This document shows positions 62,721 to 64,000 of a stretch of 64,000 bases of DNA, piece by piece. The notes under the pieces are model-generated. The model was not told where the DNA came from. It did no database searches and worked only from the letters and a program-made list of their open reading frames with translations. The position numbers and the translations under genes were made by a program. Every line of letters begins with the position of its first letter. The first letter of the stretch is position 1. The stretch comes from Sindora glabra (lineage: Eukaryota > Streptophyta > Magnoliopsida > Fabales > Fabaceae). The stretch is taken from assembly GCA_020226215.1 (NCBI GenBank), contig CM035227.1, positions 21,145,866 to 21,209,865 of the forward strand, read 5' to 3'.

Positions 62721-64000
62721 AAAAAATTTAACCTATCGATTTCAGTTTAACAGTAGTTTGCATTATTGGAAAAAGGTCATAAAAATGAAGATTTCTCATT
62801 CAAAGATGTTAAAATCTCCATTAAACATTTAGAGTTTAACTCCAATTCAACTTTCCACAAATCTAATTGCCCAGTTAAGGTGAAACTTTGAATAGCACCC
62901 TAACACTCCACACTAAGAGAAAAATAAATGCTCAAATCGTAACCTTTTGCTATTGTCAATGACCAATTAAAGATTAAGAGAAATCGAAAGTTTATAATTA
63001 ATTTTTAAATCTCTTTATTAATAATTATTTTGCATTTATTTTCTAAAATTTAAATAAAAATATAATCGGAGTCAAAACTTAGCCATTTATTTTTTCTTCT
63101 TTTTCCTTTTCCCGTATTCTCTTCCATTTTCTTTCCACATATTTCTCCTCCTAATTGTCGATCCTCCCTAACCCTAGCAACTCCAAAACTTTTGGTAAGC
63201 TAAGCCTTGCTCCTACCGTCACTTCGACTTCTTCAAGACCAACGGAATCATGTTGCAATTACCTTCAATACTAATATGTTTGGAAGTTGAGAATGGTGGT
63301 GAAGGAAGTACAGTAGGAGAAGGTAAAAGAAAAGGAAGAAAAATTGACTATTGATAAGTTTATAATGATACATAGTTTATATATTTATATTAGATAATAC
63401 AGTGGCATATTTTTATTTTCTGGTGTATTTTTGTATTTAATTATTAAATTCTTTTTGTAAGAAATGAAATGGCAAAAGTTTAATTATGAATAAATATATA
63501 TATATATGATATATTTAATAGTTTTTGAAGAATAAAGTAGCGTTGTCCATTGGTCGGAAACTTTCGATTTCAGGCCTATAATTATCCGACTGTTGAGCAA
63601 CGGATAAAGCAATAACAGACTTGCCACAAGCTGATTTATTTATTCCAATCAACATAAATTGATTATCTAATTTCTCAAAGTATTGTGTTGATTACCCACT
63701 TAACTTGCTTTTCAACTAAAGTCGCAAATTATAATCAGAGATTCACAGTAGAAACACTCATACAGAAATGCAGAACAATGACAAATCACTTCGCAAATAT
63801 TAAGGAAAATAAAAATATACAAGTGAAATATAAAATTGAAAAAAAAAAGTTGTTCACCTTAGTTTTGTGGTTTACCTCTTTGAAGCTTGAAGTAACTAAC
63901 AATAACCATGGAAACACAAAGTCACGCTCCCAAATTTGAAGAGTGTACAAATATTGAGAATTGAGAGAAGATAAAAAAAAGAAATATTGAGAATGATGAT
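62721..64000. other. Intergenic DNA to the window edge
   Basis: A pyrimidine-rich, less AT-rich patch at about 63090-63260 (tcctccctaaccctagc, then ggtaagct) could be the edge of a transcribed leader, but no coding exon follows. The frame at 63685-63939 has no recognisable domain. Confidence 0.4.

Overview
The window is nuclear DNA of a flowering plant, most likely a eudicot. The evidence is a plant-specific WPP-domain gene, a PIP-type signalling-peptide gene, plant-type hAT, MULE and Ty1/copia elements, AT-rich intergenic DNA and many microsatellites. I cannot name the species. There is no prokaryotic operon, CRISPR array or rRNA, and the only tRNA is a broken remnant.

Two host genes are supportable, both on the minus strand. 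At 4.0-4.2 kb is a 74-codon secreted-peptide precursor with an SGPS...GxGH motif of the PAMP-induced secreted peptide (PIP/PIP-like) family. A TATA box lies in the right place upstream of it. At 53.05-53.5 kb is a 151-codon WPP-domain protein (MFP1 attachment factor type, nuclear envelope). Its expected ATG reads GTG here, so either the start was lost or it is split by a 5' intron.

Almost everything else is mobile DNA and its debris. From left to right: direct repeats and a truncated tRNA-Ile (0-2.6 kb); a hAT-like MITE inserted in one copy of a small tandem duplication (6.6-7.5 kb); a full-length 5.17-kb hAT element with a perfect 8-bp target duplication and a transposase ruined by stop codons (11.5-16.7 kb); a probable gypsy-type solo LTR splitting a simple-sequence tract (17.1-19.3 kb); and a 2.1-kb hAT-like non-autonomous element (19.7-21.8 kb). 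Next come a complete but decayed Ty1/copia element (23.4-28.4 kb) carrying a 1.15-kb hAT-like insertion, with both target duplications perfect; several MITEs, one nested (28.8-35.3 kb); a large diverged duplication (35.3-38.6 kb); a second decayed Ty1/copia element (40.4-44.8 kb); a long copia-type LTR (49.4-50.9 kb); a hairpin MULE-type MITE with a 9-bp target duplication about 480 bp upstream of the WPP gene; and a cluster of hAT-like ends (55.6-59.0 kb).

The two genes are unrelated in function, and nothing suggests a gene cluster or a new multi-gene system. The most useful observations are the WPP start codon, the tailed PIP-like peptide, and the datable nested insertions. All calls come from reading the sequence; no database search was run.
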